A DNA stretch of 7,136 bases from Planctomycetaceae bacterium (lineage in GTDB: Bacteria; Planctomycetota; Planctomycetia; Planctomycetales; Planctomycetaceae), in assembly GCA_027080405.1 (NCBI GenBank), contig JALWSL010000233.1, positions 1 to 7,136 of the forward strand, written 5' to 3'. The notes under the pieces are model-generated. The model saw only the letters and a program-made list of their open reading frames with translations, was not told the DNA's origin and made no database searches. A program made the translations under genes and the position numbers. Below are positions 1 to 5,864 of this stretch, piece by piece (positions within the stretch are counted from its first letter, which is position 1; every line of letters starts with the position of its first letter).

Positions 1-33
1 TAGCAGTAGCAAGTCGATCAACACGATACGATT

Positions 34-768
34 TTGGATAAAGCGTTCAAGGAACGTGTGGCGAGACTGCGGGGAGAGGCCAAAACAGCGAGTGCCAGGG
101 AACTGGATTTGAAGTTGCAGAAAGATGGAACGTCGCTGGATCAATTGAGGAAAACTTTCGGTACCCAACAACTGGCGATGCAGTACCTTGCAACCGAATC
201 GGAGGTTCACGTAGAACTCGGACGAGTCGATCTGCTGAAATACTATCACGAGAATATCGAGAAGTTCACACATCCTGCCCAGGTGAAATGGCAGGAACTG
301 CGGATTTCGTTCGACAAAAACGGCGGTCGCAACGGTGCGATCGGGAAACTGAATCAAGCCGTTACGGAATTGCAACAAGGCAAGGATTTTGCCGAGGTAG
401 CCCGTAAATATTCCGATGGAGCCACCGCGAGCAATGGGGGCCACTGGGAATGGACCCGGCAGGGAAGCCTAGCCGACAGCAAGGTCGATCAGCTTCTTTT
501 CAGCATGAAAAAGGGCCAGATCTCGGCCGTGGTGGAATCGCCCGGTCACTTTCAGGTTCTGAAAGTGACCGATCGGAAAGACGCCTCGGTCACTCCATTT
601 GAGCAGGTGCAACAGAACATCCAGAGTGAAATCATCAAAAAGAAGCGGAAAGAGAAAACCGCCCAGGTCATCGAGCGATTAAAGGAGTCCGCTGATATTG
701 AGACCATTTTCGATAACGATCCGGAATTGAAAAAAGCGATGCGGGATTTTGGTAAATTCAACAAATAG
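34..768 (+). CDS. SurA/PpiC-type peptidyl-prolyl cis-trans isomerase, N-terminally truncated
   Basis: Parvulin-type prolyl isomerase/chaperone of the SurA class, expected in the periplasm where it would help envelope proteins fold. The 244 residues from TTG 34 show the end of a SurA-N-like helical region (about 1-60), a linker with YYHENIEKF (70-78), then a rotamase domain (about 83-180): G116-KDFAEVARKYSDG, the ASNGG turn (132-136), GSLADSKVDQLLF and the closing GHFQVLKV (171-178). A basic helical tail follows. The usual His of the first parvulin strand is replaced by WQEL (86-89). There is no signal peptide, although the family normally has one plus a longer N-terminal chaperone domain. In-frame TAG codons at 1-3 and 7-9 block upward extension, yet the codons just after them (QVDQ...) still look like family sequence. 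TTG 34 has no ribosome binding site. The gene is therefore probably broken by a frameshift or nonsense change (or assembly error) near the left edge. Family call is firm; the start is not. Confidence 0.82.
   Translation: MDKAFKERVARLRGEAKTASARELDLKLQKDGTSLDQLRKTFGTQQLAMQYLATESEVHVELGRVDLLKYYHENIEKFTHPAQVKWQELRISFDKNGGRNGAIGKLNQAVTELQQGKDFAEVARKYSDGATASNGGHWEWTRQGSLADSKVDQLLFSMKKGQISAVVESPGHFQVLKVTDRKDASVTPFEQVQQNIQSEIIKKKRKEKTAQVIERLKESADIETIFDNDPELKKAMRDFGKFNK
543..571. repeat. Perfect 13-bp inverted repeat with 3-nt loop inside the isomerase gene
   Basis: Arm 543-555 (CGGTCACTTTCAG) is the exact reverse complement of 559-571, separated by GTT. The symmetry is codon-by-codon: GGT CAC TTT CAG, GTT, CTG AAA GTG ACC, encoding GHFQVLKVT of the last parvulin strand. 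The outer 8 bases of the left arm (CGGTCACT) recur as a direct repeat at 587-594, so the right arm could pair either way. No T-run follows, so it is not a standard terminator. Function unknown. Confidence 0.9.
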
Positions 769-926
769 GATCATTTCTTGTAAAACATTCCAGAATAGAC
801 TTCAGCCCAATAGCGAAAAATACCGATTTTGATTACGGAAAGATTTTTTCTTCCGTCATATCCTACCCGAGTTGATCAACACGCCTGACCGGCAAACCCT
901 TTCGATCTTCTCAACAGAACCTTTCA

Positions 927-954
927 AACAGTTATTCAACACGAACAGTTATTC
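927..954. repeat. Direct repeat AACAGTTATTC, two copies 17 bp apart
   Basis: AACAGTTATTC occurs at 927-937 and again at 944-954, a 17-bp period. It lies about 70 bp upstream of the promoter candidate and 47 bp downstream of the palindrome GTTGATCAAC (871-880). The arrangement would suit a transcription-factor site, but nothing identifies a regulator. Confidence 0.5.
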
Positions 955-1023
955 CGCCTCTGCTCAAGAGGTAATTGTAAAAAGAACACGAAATCAGCCA
1001 GAACGTCACGGTTTGTTCAAGTC

Positions 1024-1052
1024 TTGACGAAAACGAGTTGTTTCGAGTAAAT
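1024..1052 (+). promoter_or_regulatory. Weak sigma70-like promoter candidate for the secretin gene
   Basis: TTGACG (1024-1029) matches the -35 consensus at 5 of 6 positions. Seventeen bases later GTAAAT (1047-1052) matches the -10 at only 3 of 6. It would give a transcript with a leader of roughly 185 nt before ATG 1244. Planctomycete promoters are poorly defined, so this is only a candidate. Confidence 0.3.
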
Positions 1053-1088
1053 CCCCTCAAAATAAATCAACAAATCACATCTAATCGG

Positions 1089-1238
1089 GCTTTGCGGGAA
1101 GGACTGAATCGGTCTGACAGGCAAAGCGGACATTTCCCCTGAATGTCGAATGCAGTGTGGATTTTCAGATCCACCTTGTGGAGCCGTCGTGGTTTTGCAT
1201 CTGCATTTGGCACCCCACCCTTTCTCTTCGTAAGAAGA
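1089..1238 (+). promoter_or_regulatory. Structured 5' leader of the secretin mRNA with serial hairpins
   Basis: Consecutive inverted repeats are visible. H1: GCTTTGC (1089-1095) with GCAAAGC (1121-1127), with a small inner stem. H2: GACATT (1129-1134) with AATGTC (1142-1147). H3: GTGGAT (1157-1162) with ATCCAC (1169-1174). H4: TCCAC (1170-1174) with GTGGA (1178-1182), which shares bases with H3 so the two exclude each other. H5: TCTTC (1225-1229) with GAAGA (1234-1238) closed by GTAA, a GNRA-type tetraloop; it ends 5 nt before ATG 1244 and covers the only purine-rich bases that could act as its ribosome binding site. The layout suggests translational control, but each stem is short and no known riboswitch class is recognised. 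Confidence 0.35.
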
Positions 1239-1243
1239 TCATC

Positions 1244-4200
1244 ATGAAATCGAATACTGAGAATTCGACCGGCCTGAAGGAGGATAGTAAATTGACCAAG
1301 GTCATTGGACTTATGGCGTGTGTCACGGTTGCAACAGCATCGTTATGGCTGTTCAACTTCAGTCAGGCACAGGACCAGACACTTCCCGAGGTAACACCTT
1401 GGGCGGATCAATCTTCCAGTCAGAACCAGATCGAACCAGGTGGCAAAATGCCTGATCCGTTTGCGGGTAGCCGTAACGGTTTTCAGCCTGTCAAGAACGA
1501 GCGCGATATCGTCAATCGTTCGGTTGTCGGGCAGCGGGTTCAAAATGAACTGCTCGAAGCACTGAAAGCCAAACAGGAGGGCAAACATGAAGAGGCCCGC
1601 CGACGTGCCACCGCGGCGCGTGATCTGGCTCGCCGATTCAGAATTGTCCTTCCGGATGAGAGCAGTGAATTGATCACCGAGCTGATTGATTCTGCTCCGA
1701 AGACAGCACCTGCGAACCAACAGGACAAAACCCAGTACGCCCAGTATCTGGTACGAACTGCCCGTGAACTGTTGAAAAAAGGTGATGTTGATTCAGCCCT
1801 GAAAAAGGCGAAGCAGGCTCAGGAATTGCACGTCGCCTTCGGACCATTCGATGATCGTCCGGAGCACGTCCTGGCAGATATCGCCCGGTTGCAGACAACA
1901 CAGCAGCAACCGGGACAGCCTCAGCCAATGCCTGCAGGATTCGGAACCGGGCCGTTTGCTCAGAATCAGCCCGAATCGAAACCGGCTACTCCAACGAATA
2001 CGCCGGGAAACCTGTCACAGGCAGCTCCTTCACCAACTCCACAAGCTCCCGCTGTTGACGTCAAGGCTCTTTCTCAAAACCTCCTCACTCAGGCAGAGCA
2101 GGCGATTCAACAGGGTGAATTTGATGAAGCACGCAAACTGGCCGATCGAGCCAGCGAATTGCCGGTTGTCTATAATCTGTTTGACAAACGCCCCGAGCAG
2201 ATTGTTGCGATGATCGAACAGGCCTCGAATTCCCGAATGATTGCCAAACAGGAACCGAAGCCCCAGCCTTCTCCGGCCGAACCCGTGGCCGTTCAGATTC
2301 CCCGTGAAAACGCCGTACCTGCCCAGGAAAGCGGGCGGGCCAAAGCTCTTCAACTGTTGAGCGAAGCACGCGAAGCAACCGCTCAAGGAGACCTTGAACT
2401 GGCACGCACAAAGGTGGCACAGGCTCAGCAGTTCGATGTGGCCTACACTCTGTTTGATGATCGTCCGGAATTGATCGCCGCCGAAATTGCAGCGATCGAA
2501 AAACAGCAGATGCTTGCCCGCAGCAACTCGAACAGCAAACCTGTCCAGGTTCCCAACGGGCCATGGGGTGAAAGCCCTGCTCCTGCAGCGTCTTCTGATT
2601 CCGATAGAACCATCGCCAGTGTGAGACCGGTTACCGGAACAGAGGCGAGCGACAGTGCGGTTGTCAATGCTCACGTGAAGAACGGCAGCGTTTCCGGAGC
2701 GGAAGCCTACAACGAAGGAATTGCCCAATGGAGAAACGGAAAGCGGGAAGCTGCCCGTCAGGCGTTTCTGGTCGCCTTTCAGAAGCAGGAAGAACTTTCG
2801 CCCAATCAGCGACAGCAGTTGCAGGACTTCCTGCGTGAACTTTCTGTCAAAAGTTCCAACCGAATTCAGATGGTCAACAATGAAGTTGATGAAGCCAATG
2901 CTGGCGAGCCGGGCAGCCGGATCGATGTCGTCCGTCAACAGCAGTCTGTTGAATACGATCGTCTGCGTAGCGAAACCTTCAACGCGATTTACCAGGCGGA
3001 GCGGTTGCGCGAAACAGATACTCTGAGAGCGTTGCAGCTGATCGATTCAGCCATGACGACTTTGGCAGAATCGAACCTCTCGACCGAGGCGACTGATGCC
3101 CTCGCCTCGCAACTGCGACGCTCCCGCGCTTCGATAGAAAAATTCAAGACCCAGCGGGAACCGATGATCGCATTGCAAAAACGTAATGAAGAAGTCCTGG
3201 GACAGATTGAACAGGAACGCAAGCTCAAGATTCGTATTGAACAGGATCTTGCTGAAATGACGGAACAGTTCAATCGCCTGATGAAAGAAAAGCGGTTTGC
3301 AGAAGCTGAAGTTCTGGGGAAACGGGCCAAAGAGCTCGCTCCCGAGGAGCCCGTTGCGGAAATGATGTACTGGAAGGCAAAATTCGCCGGCCGAATCGCA
3401 AGATCGGAAGCGATTGAATCCGGTCAGGAAGAAAGTTTCGTCAATACACTGTTGAACGTGGATGAATCGATGATCAATCCCGTTATCGACAGCCCGATCA
3501 AATTCCCGGATGCCAAGGAATGGGCCGCGTTAACGAAACGGCGAAAACGGTACGGTTCAGCCGACAATCGTCATCGTACCGCTGAAGAACTCGAAATTAT
3601 CAACAGTCTTTCCCAGCCAATTTCCCTGCACTTCGATAATGAACCACTTTCAGAAGTCTTTGTCCAGATTTCAGCCATGGCGGATATCCGTATCTGGCTC
3701 GATGAACAGGGGCTGGAAGAAGTCGGTGCCAGCAGTAACACACCGGTGACGATGCACCTGGATGGAATCAAACTGAAAAGTGCACTCAAGCTGTTACTCG
3801 AACCTTATGGCCTCGATTACAATATCGATGATGATGTTCTGAAAGTGACCAGTTCACTGAGACTTCAGGGCGAATTGGTGCCTCGCGTGTATTCGGTTGC
3901 CGATTTGGTCATCCCCCTTCCCATGATGGCGGGACAGATTGAACCGGGCAGTGGTTTGCTGGGAGCCAATTCCATGGGACTGGGTGGCAATCAGGCCTCA
4001 GCTGCCAATCAGCCCTTTGGAAGCTCATTCCCTCAAATCAGCGATCCTTTGGCGATGGCCAACGGGAACCCGGCAGATGCCCTTTCGAACACGGCAGCCA
4101 GAGAGCAAAGGCAAAATGCGGAATTCGATGCTCTCTCAGAATTGATCACCAGTGTCGTACGGCCTGAGAGCTGGGAAGCGCTCGGCGGTAACGGTGTGAT

Positions 4201-5629
4201 TCGGGATAATTCCTCGACCCTTTCACTGGTTATTCGTCAAACGCAGGCTGTTCACGATGAAATTGCAGATTTGCTCAATCAGTTACGACGTCTGCAGGAC
4301 TTGCAGGTGACGATTGAAGTTCGATTCATTACGGTTTCAGACCGATTCTTTGAACGAATTGGTATCGACTTCGACTTCAATATTCAGGACACCGTTGGCG
4401 GGCCTGAGCAGGACATCAATGGTAACCCGCTCCCACCGTTTGGAACCCGTAATATCTTCGGGAACCAGCAGGGTCAGCAGGGACAACGAGGCGGAGGCGG
4501 CTTCGGTGGCGGCCAACGGGGTCAACGGGGCCAGCAAGGCCAGCAGGGTCAGCAAGGTCAGCAAGGTATTGCGGGACAAAGTCTGTTCCAGCAAGGACCG
4601 TTGTTGAATCTGGTCAACCGGGATCGCTATCAGAAAGGCGGGACAATCGTCGGGCTGAACTCGCCAAACCAGTTCAGTCCAAACCTCGATATCCCGTTCC
4701 GTCAAGGTTCGTTCCAGGTTGGTGTGCCTGATTTCGGCAACTTCAATCCGGAAGTTGGTGCCCAGGTCGGATTTGCTGTTCTGTCGGATATTGAAGCGTT
4801 CTTCTTTATCCAGGCGGCTCAGGCCGATGAACGTTCCAATATCCTGTTTGCCCCCAAAGTAACCTTGTTCAATGGACAGACAGCAACAGTGGCGGATCAG
4901 GTCAACCGACCGTTCGTTCTCAGTGTTACTCCGGCAGTTTCTGCCTTCAATGTAGGATTCCAACCTCAAATCTCCTTTGTCAATGAAGGGGTTCAGTTGC
5001 AGGTCCAGGCGGTTATCTCTGCGGATCGTCGTTATGTCCGACTTTCTGTCCTGCCCACGTTCACCAATATCACCGACATTCAAACCTTCACCGTCGCTGG
5101 CGGTGGTGGGGGAGGTATCGGCGGTGGCCAACGAGGTGGCGGCTTTGGTGGCGGCCAACGGGGCGGAGGTGGCTTCGGCGGTGGCGGATTTGGCGGCGGC
5201 GGATTTGGCGGTGGCCAGATCGGCGGCGGCGGCATCGGCGGCTTCGGCGGCCAGGGCGGTGGCGGCTTTGGCGGTCAAGGCGGCGGTGGTTTTGGTGGCG
5301 GCCAACGGGGCGGCCAACGAGGTGGTCAGCAAGGCGGCTTCGGTGGTGGGCAATCAATTACCGTCCAGCAACCGGTTCAGGAGCAGGTCTTTGTTCAAAC
5401 CGTTGTCAGTGTTCCCGATGGTGGTACGGTTCTGCTGGGTGGTGTGAAGCGACTGCGTGAAGGTCGCAACATGGCCGGCGTTCCAATCCTCAACAAAATT
5501 CCGTACATCAGTCGACTTTTCAAGAACTCCGGAGTTGGCCGGGAAACGGAAAGTCTGATGCTGATGGTTACTCCTCGTATCATCATCCAGGAGGAAGAGG
5601 AAGAACTTCTGGGTGTCGAACTCAACTGA
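1244..5629 (+). CDS. Giant secretin (type II/III secretion-like outer-membrane pore) with helical repeats and glycine-rich inserts
   Basis: Secretins form multimeric outer-membrane channels for protein or pilus export. In the 1461 residues from ATG 1244: hydrophobic signal segment 20-38 with likely cleavage after SQA (42); four helical repeats (99-150, 166-216, 277-327, 368-418), the last three ending in FDDRPE/FDKRPE; TPR-like 486-534; coiled-coil-like and TPR-like 565-713; STN/N0-like domain 789-870; N1-like domain about 955-1015; secretin domain about 1018-1447, with VLLGG (1396-1400) and the signature VPILNKIPYISRLF (1413-1426). An acidic tail ends the protein; no C-terminal pilotin-binding extension is evident. 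Two low-complexity inserts, 1073-1112 and 1286-1370, lie within the secretin domain. Typical GspD proteins are about 650-700 residues, so this is about twice the size. No gsp or pil partner genes are in the window. Start uncertain: TTG 1292, in frame, has a much better ribosome binding site (AAGGAGG, 1277-1283). Family call is firm; the substrate is unknown. Confidence 0.93.
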   Translation: MKSNTENSTGLKEDSKLTKVIGLMACVTVATASLWLFNFSQAQDQTLPEVTPWADQSSSQNQIEPGGKMPDPFAGSRNGFQPVKNERDIVNRSVVGQRVQNELLEALKAKQEGKHEEARRRATAARDLARRFRIVLPDESSELITELIDSAPKTAPANQQDKTQYAQYLVRTARELLKKGDVDSALKKAKQAQELHVAFGPFDDRPEHVLADIARLQTTQQQPGQPQPMPAGFGTGPFAQNQPESKPATPTNTPGNLSQAAPSPTPQAPAVDVKALSQNLLTQAEQAIQQGEFDEARKLADRASELPVVYNLFDKRPEQIVAMIEQASNSRMIAKQEPKPQPSPAEPVAVQIPRENAVPAQESGRAKALQLLSEAREATAQGDLELARTKVAQAQQFDVAYTLFDDRPELIAAEIAAIEKQQMLARSNSNSKPVQVPNGPWGESPAPAASSDSDRTIASVRPVTGTEASDSAVVNAHVKNGSVSGAEAYNEGIAQWRNGKREAARQAFLVAFQKQEELSPNQRQQLQDFLRELSVKSSNRIQMVNNEVDEANAGEPGSRIDVVRQQQSVEYDRLRSETFNAIYQAERLRETDTLRALQLIDSAMTTLAESNLSTEATDALASQLRRSRASIEKFKTQREPMIALQKRNEEVLGQIEQERKLKIRIEQDLAEMTEQFNRLMKEKRFAEAEVLGKRAKELAPEEPVAEMMYWKAKFAGRIARSEAIESGQEESFVNTLLNVDESMINPVIDSPIKFPDAKEWAALTKRRKRYGSADNRHRTAEELEIINSLSQPISLHFDNEPLSEVFVQISAMADIRIWLDEQGLEEVGASSNTPVTMHLDGIKLKSALKLLLEPYGLDYNIDDDVLKVTSSLRLQGELVPRVYSVADLVIPLPMMAGQIEPGSGLLGANSMGLGGNQASAANQPFGSSFPQISDPLAMANGNPADALSNTAAREQRQNAEFDALSELITSVVRPESWEALGGNGVIRDNSSTLSLVIRQTQAVHDEIADLLNQLRRLQDLQVTIEVRFITVSDRFFERIGIDFDFNIQDTVGGPEQDINGNPLPPFGTRNIFGNQQGQQGQRGGGGFGGGQRGQRGQQGQQGQQGQQGIAGQSLFQQGPLLNLVNRDRYQKGGTIVGLNSPNQFSPNLDIPFRQGSFQVGVPDFGNFNPEVGAQVGFAVLSDIEAFFFIQAAQADERSNILFAPKVTLFNGQTATVADQVNRPFVLSVTPAVSAFNVGFQPQISFVNEGVQLQVQAVISADRRYVRLSVLPTFTNITDIQTFTVAGGGGGGIGGGQRGGGFGGGQRGGGGFGGGGFGGGGFGGGQIGGGGIGGFGGQGGGGFGGQGGGGFGGGQRGGQRGGQQGGFGGGQSITVQQPVQEQVFVQTVVSVPDGGTVLLGGVKRLREGRNMAGVPILNKIPYISRLFKNSGVGRETESLMLMVTPRIIIQEEEEELLGVELN
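1277..1283 (+). promoter_or_regulatory. Strong Shine-Dalgarno AAGGAGG favouring alternative start TTG 1292
   Basis: AAGGAGG sits 8 nt upstream of the in-frame TTG at 1292-1294. Starting there gives a 1445-residue protein whose N-terminus is a compact signal peptide (short Lys-containing n-region, hydrophobic core, SQA cleavage site), instead of the 18-residue polar stretch that precedes the core from ATG 1244. ATG 1244 has only weak AAGAAG, inside a hairpin. The motif could also be chance from codons Lys-Glu-Asp. Confidence 0.5.
1538..2497 (+). repeat. Four protein-level helical repeats (FDxRPE repeats) in the secretin N-terminus
   Basis: Four units of about 51-52 residues lie at 1538-1693, 1739-1891, 2072-2224 and 2345-2497. 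Shared pattern: two helices, L-x3-AR/AE-x4-GD/GE-x3-A-x3-A-x-A-x-EL/QF, then V-A/V-F/Y-x2-FD-D/K-RPE and a short helix. The first copy is diverged (RIVLPDESSELI in place of the FDDRPE segment). Linkers between copies 2-3 and 3-4 are Pro/Gln-rich. DNA identity between copies is low, so these are old duplications. The unit resembles TPR-like solenoid repeats; I do not recognise it as a named family with certainty. Confidence 0.75.
4511..4564 (+). repeat. Six tandem 9-bp units (GGYCARCRR) coding Gly-Gln-Arg/Gln triplets
   Basis: Six consecutive 9-bp units (GGCCAACGG, GGTCAACGG, GGCCAGCAA, GGCCAGCAG, GGTCAGCAA, GGTCAGCAA) encode secretin residues 1090-1107 as Gly-X-Y triplets. With flanking codons Gly recurs every third residue from 1090 to 1111. 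There is no Pro, so it is not a typical collagen-like sequence. A tandem array like this can change copy number by slippage without shifting the frame. Confidence 0.85.
5099..5350 (+). repeat. Glycine-rich FGG/QRGG repeat region inside the secretin domain
   Basis: These 84 codons (residues 1286-1369) use only Gly, Gln, Arg, Phe and Ile. Eight Phe are each followed by GG (1301, 1311, 1316, 1321, 1334, 1342, 1350, 1366) and four Arg lie in QRG contexts. There is no acidic residue. The DNA is a degenerate GGC/GGT repeat with imperfect 15-bp units. It falls between strand-forming segment RRYVRLSVLPTF (1262-1273) and VFVQTVVSVPDGGTVLLGG (1382-1400), so it is an insertion within the pore domain and not a terminal tail. 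Confidence 0.85.
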
Positions 5630-5665
5630 CGGATCATCTCTCTCAGGTTGATTCTTTCAGGGTCG

Positions 5666-5709
5666 GGAATCGTCGTAACGATGGGCATCGTTGCGGCGAT
5701 TTCTTTTTT
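5666..5709 (+). terminator. Strong intrinsic terminator of the secretin gene
   Basis: GGAATCGTCGTAACGAT (5666-5682) pairs with ATCGTTGCGGCGATTTC (5687-5703) over 17 positions, 14 Watson-Crick and 3 G-U, around the loop GGGC, followed at once by six T (5704-5709). It starts 37 nt after the stop codon. The three G-U pairs would be A-C mismatches in the opposite transcript, so it acts on the plus strand. Confidence 0.92.
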
Positions 5710-5780
5710 GCGTTCATCATTGTTCAATGACCGCTCAACAAAATCGGAGAGACGCCGCGTTTCATCGAGCATCGGCTGCC

Positions 5781-5810
5781 TTGCCAAACTGCCGGAGAAT
5801 CAAGTATTCT
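5781..5810 (+). promoter_or_regulatory. Sigma70-like promoter candidate for the RraA-family gene
   Basis: TTGCCA (5781-5786; 5 of 6 to the -35 consensus) and TATTCT (5805-5810; 4 of 6 to the -10) are 18 bp apart. The candidate lies after the secretin terminator and about 55 bp before ATG 5865, the expected place for an independent promoter. No experiment supports it. Confidence 0.4.
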
Positions 5811-5864
5811 GGCTTGGGAGTGTCAGCCCTTTCCATCATTTTCCTCCCCCCAGAGAACCAAATA

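Larger units (their letters stand above)
769..1243. other. Intergenic region between isomerase and secretin genes (475 nt)
   Basis: No convincing gene is seen here on either strand. It is AT-richer than the flanking genes. It holds a hairpin at 835-856 (ACGGAA/TTCCGT, T-rich loop, no T-run after it, so at best a weak end for the isomerase transcript), a 10-bp palindrome GTTGATCAAC at 871-880, an 11-bp direct repeat at 927-954, a weak promoter candidate at 1024-1052 and a structured leader from 1089 to the secretin start. Confidence 0.7.

Noticed and set aside
835..856. ACGGAA/TTCCGT hairpin as an intrinsic terminator for the isomerase gene
   Set aside because: The T-run is in the loop instead of after the stem, and the stem is only 6 bp with a bulged extension.
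891..1127. GGCAAACC (891-898) and GGCAAAGC (1120-1127) recalling conserved words of the c-di-GMP GEMM riboswitch
   Set aside because: They are more than 200 nt apart instead of within one compact fold, and the flanking helices are absent.
1157..1243. Upstream GTG start extending the secretin by 29 residues
   Set aside because: The extra segment is rich in Trp, Cys and His, lies in the leader hairpins, has no ribosome binding site and would push the signal segment about 50 residues inward.
4337..5353. Long open frame (338 codons) on the minus strand opposite the secretin glycine-rich region
   Set aside because: It is Ala/Thr/Leu-rich only because it reads the complement of GGC/GGT/CAG repeats; it has no family features and lies fully inside the secretin gene.
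4977..5447. Plus-strand open frame rich in Ala/Val overlapping the secretin
   Set aside because: It is a shifted-frame reading of the glycine-rich repeats (GCG/GTG codons); the secretin frame carries all conserved motifs through this stretch.
5395..5787. Minus-strand open frame of 130 codons across the secretin 3' end and downstream gap
   Set aside because: It overlaps the secretin signature motif and the plus-strand terminator, whose T-run and G-U pairs show transcription the other way; the C-terminal half is low-complexity Ser/Arg.
5691..5864. Upstream extension of the RraA-family gene from TTG 5691
   Set aside because: It begins inside the terminator stem, the added 58 residues do not resemble the family, and family sequence starts at ATG 5865.
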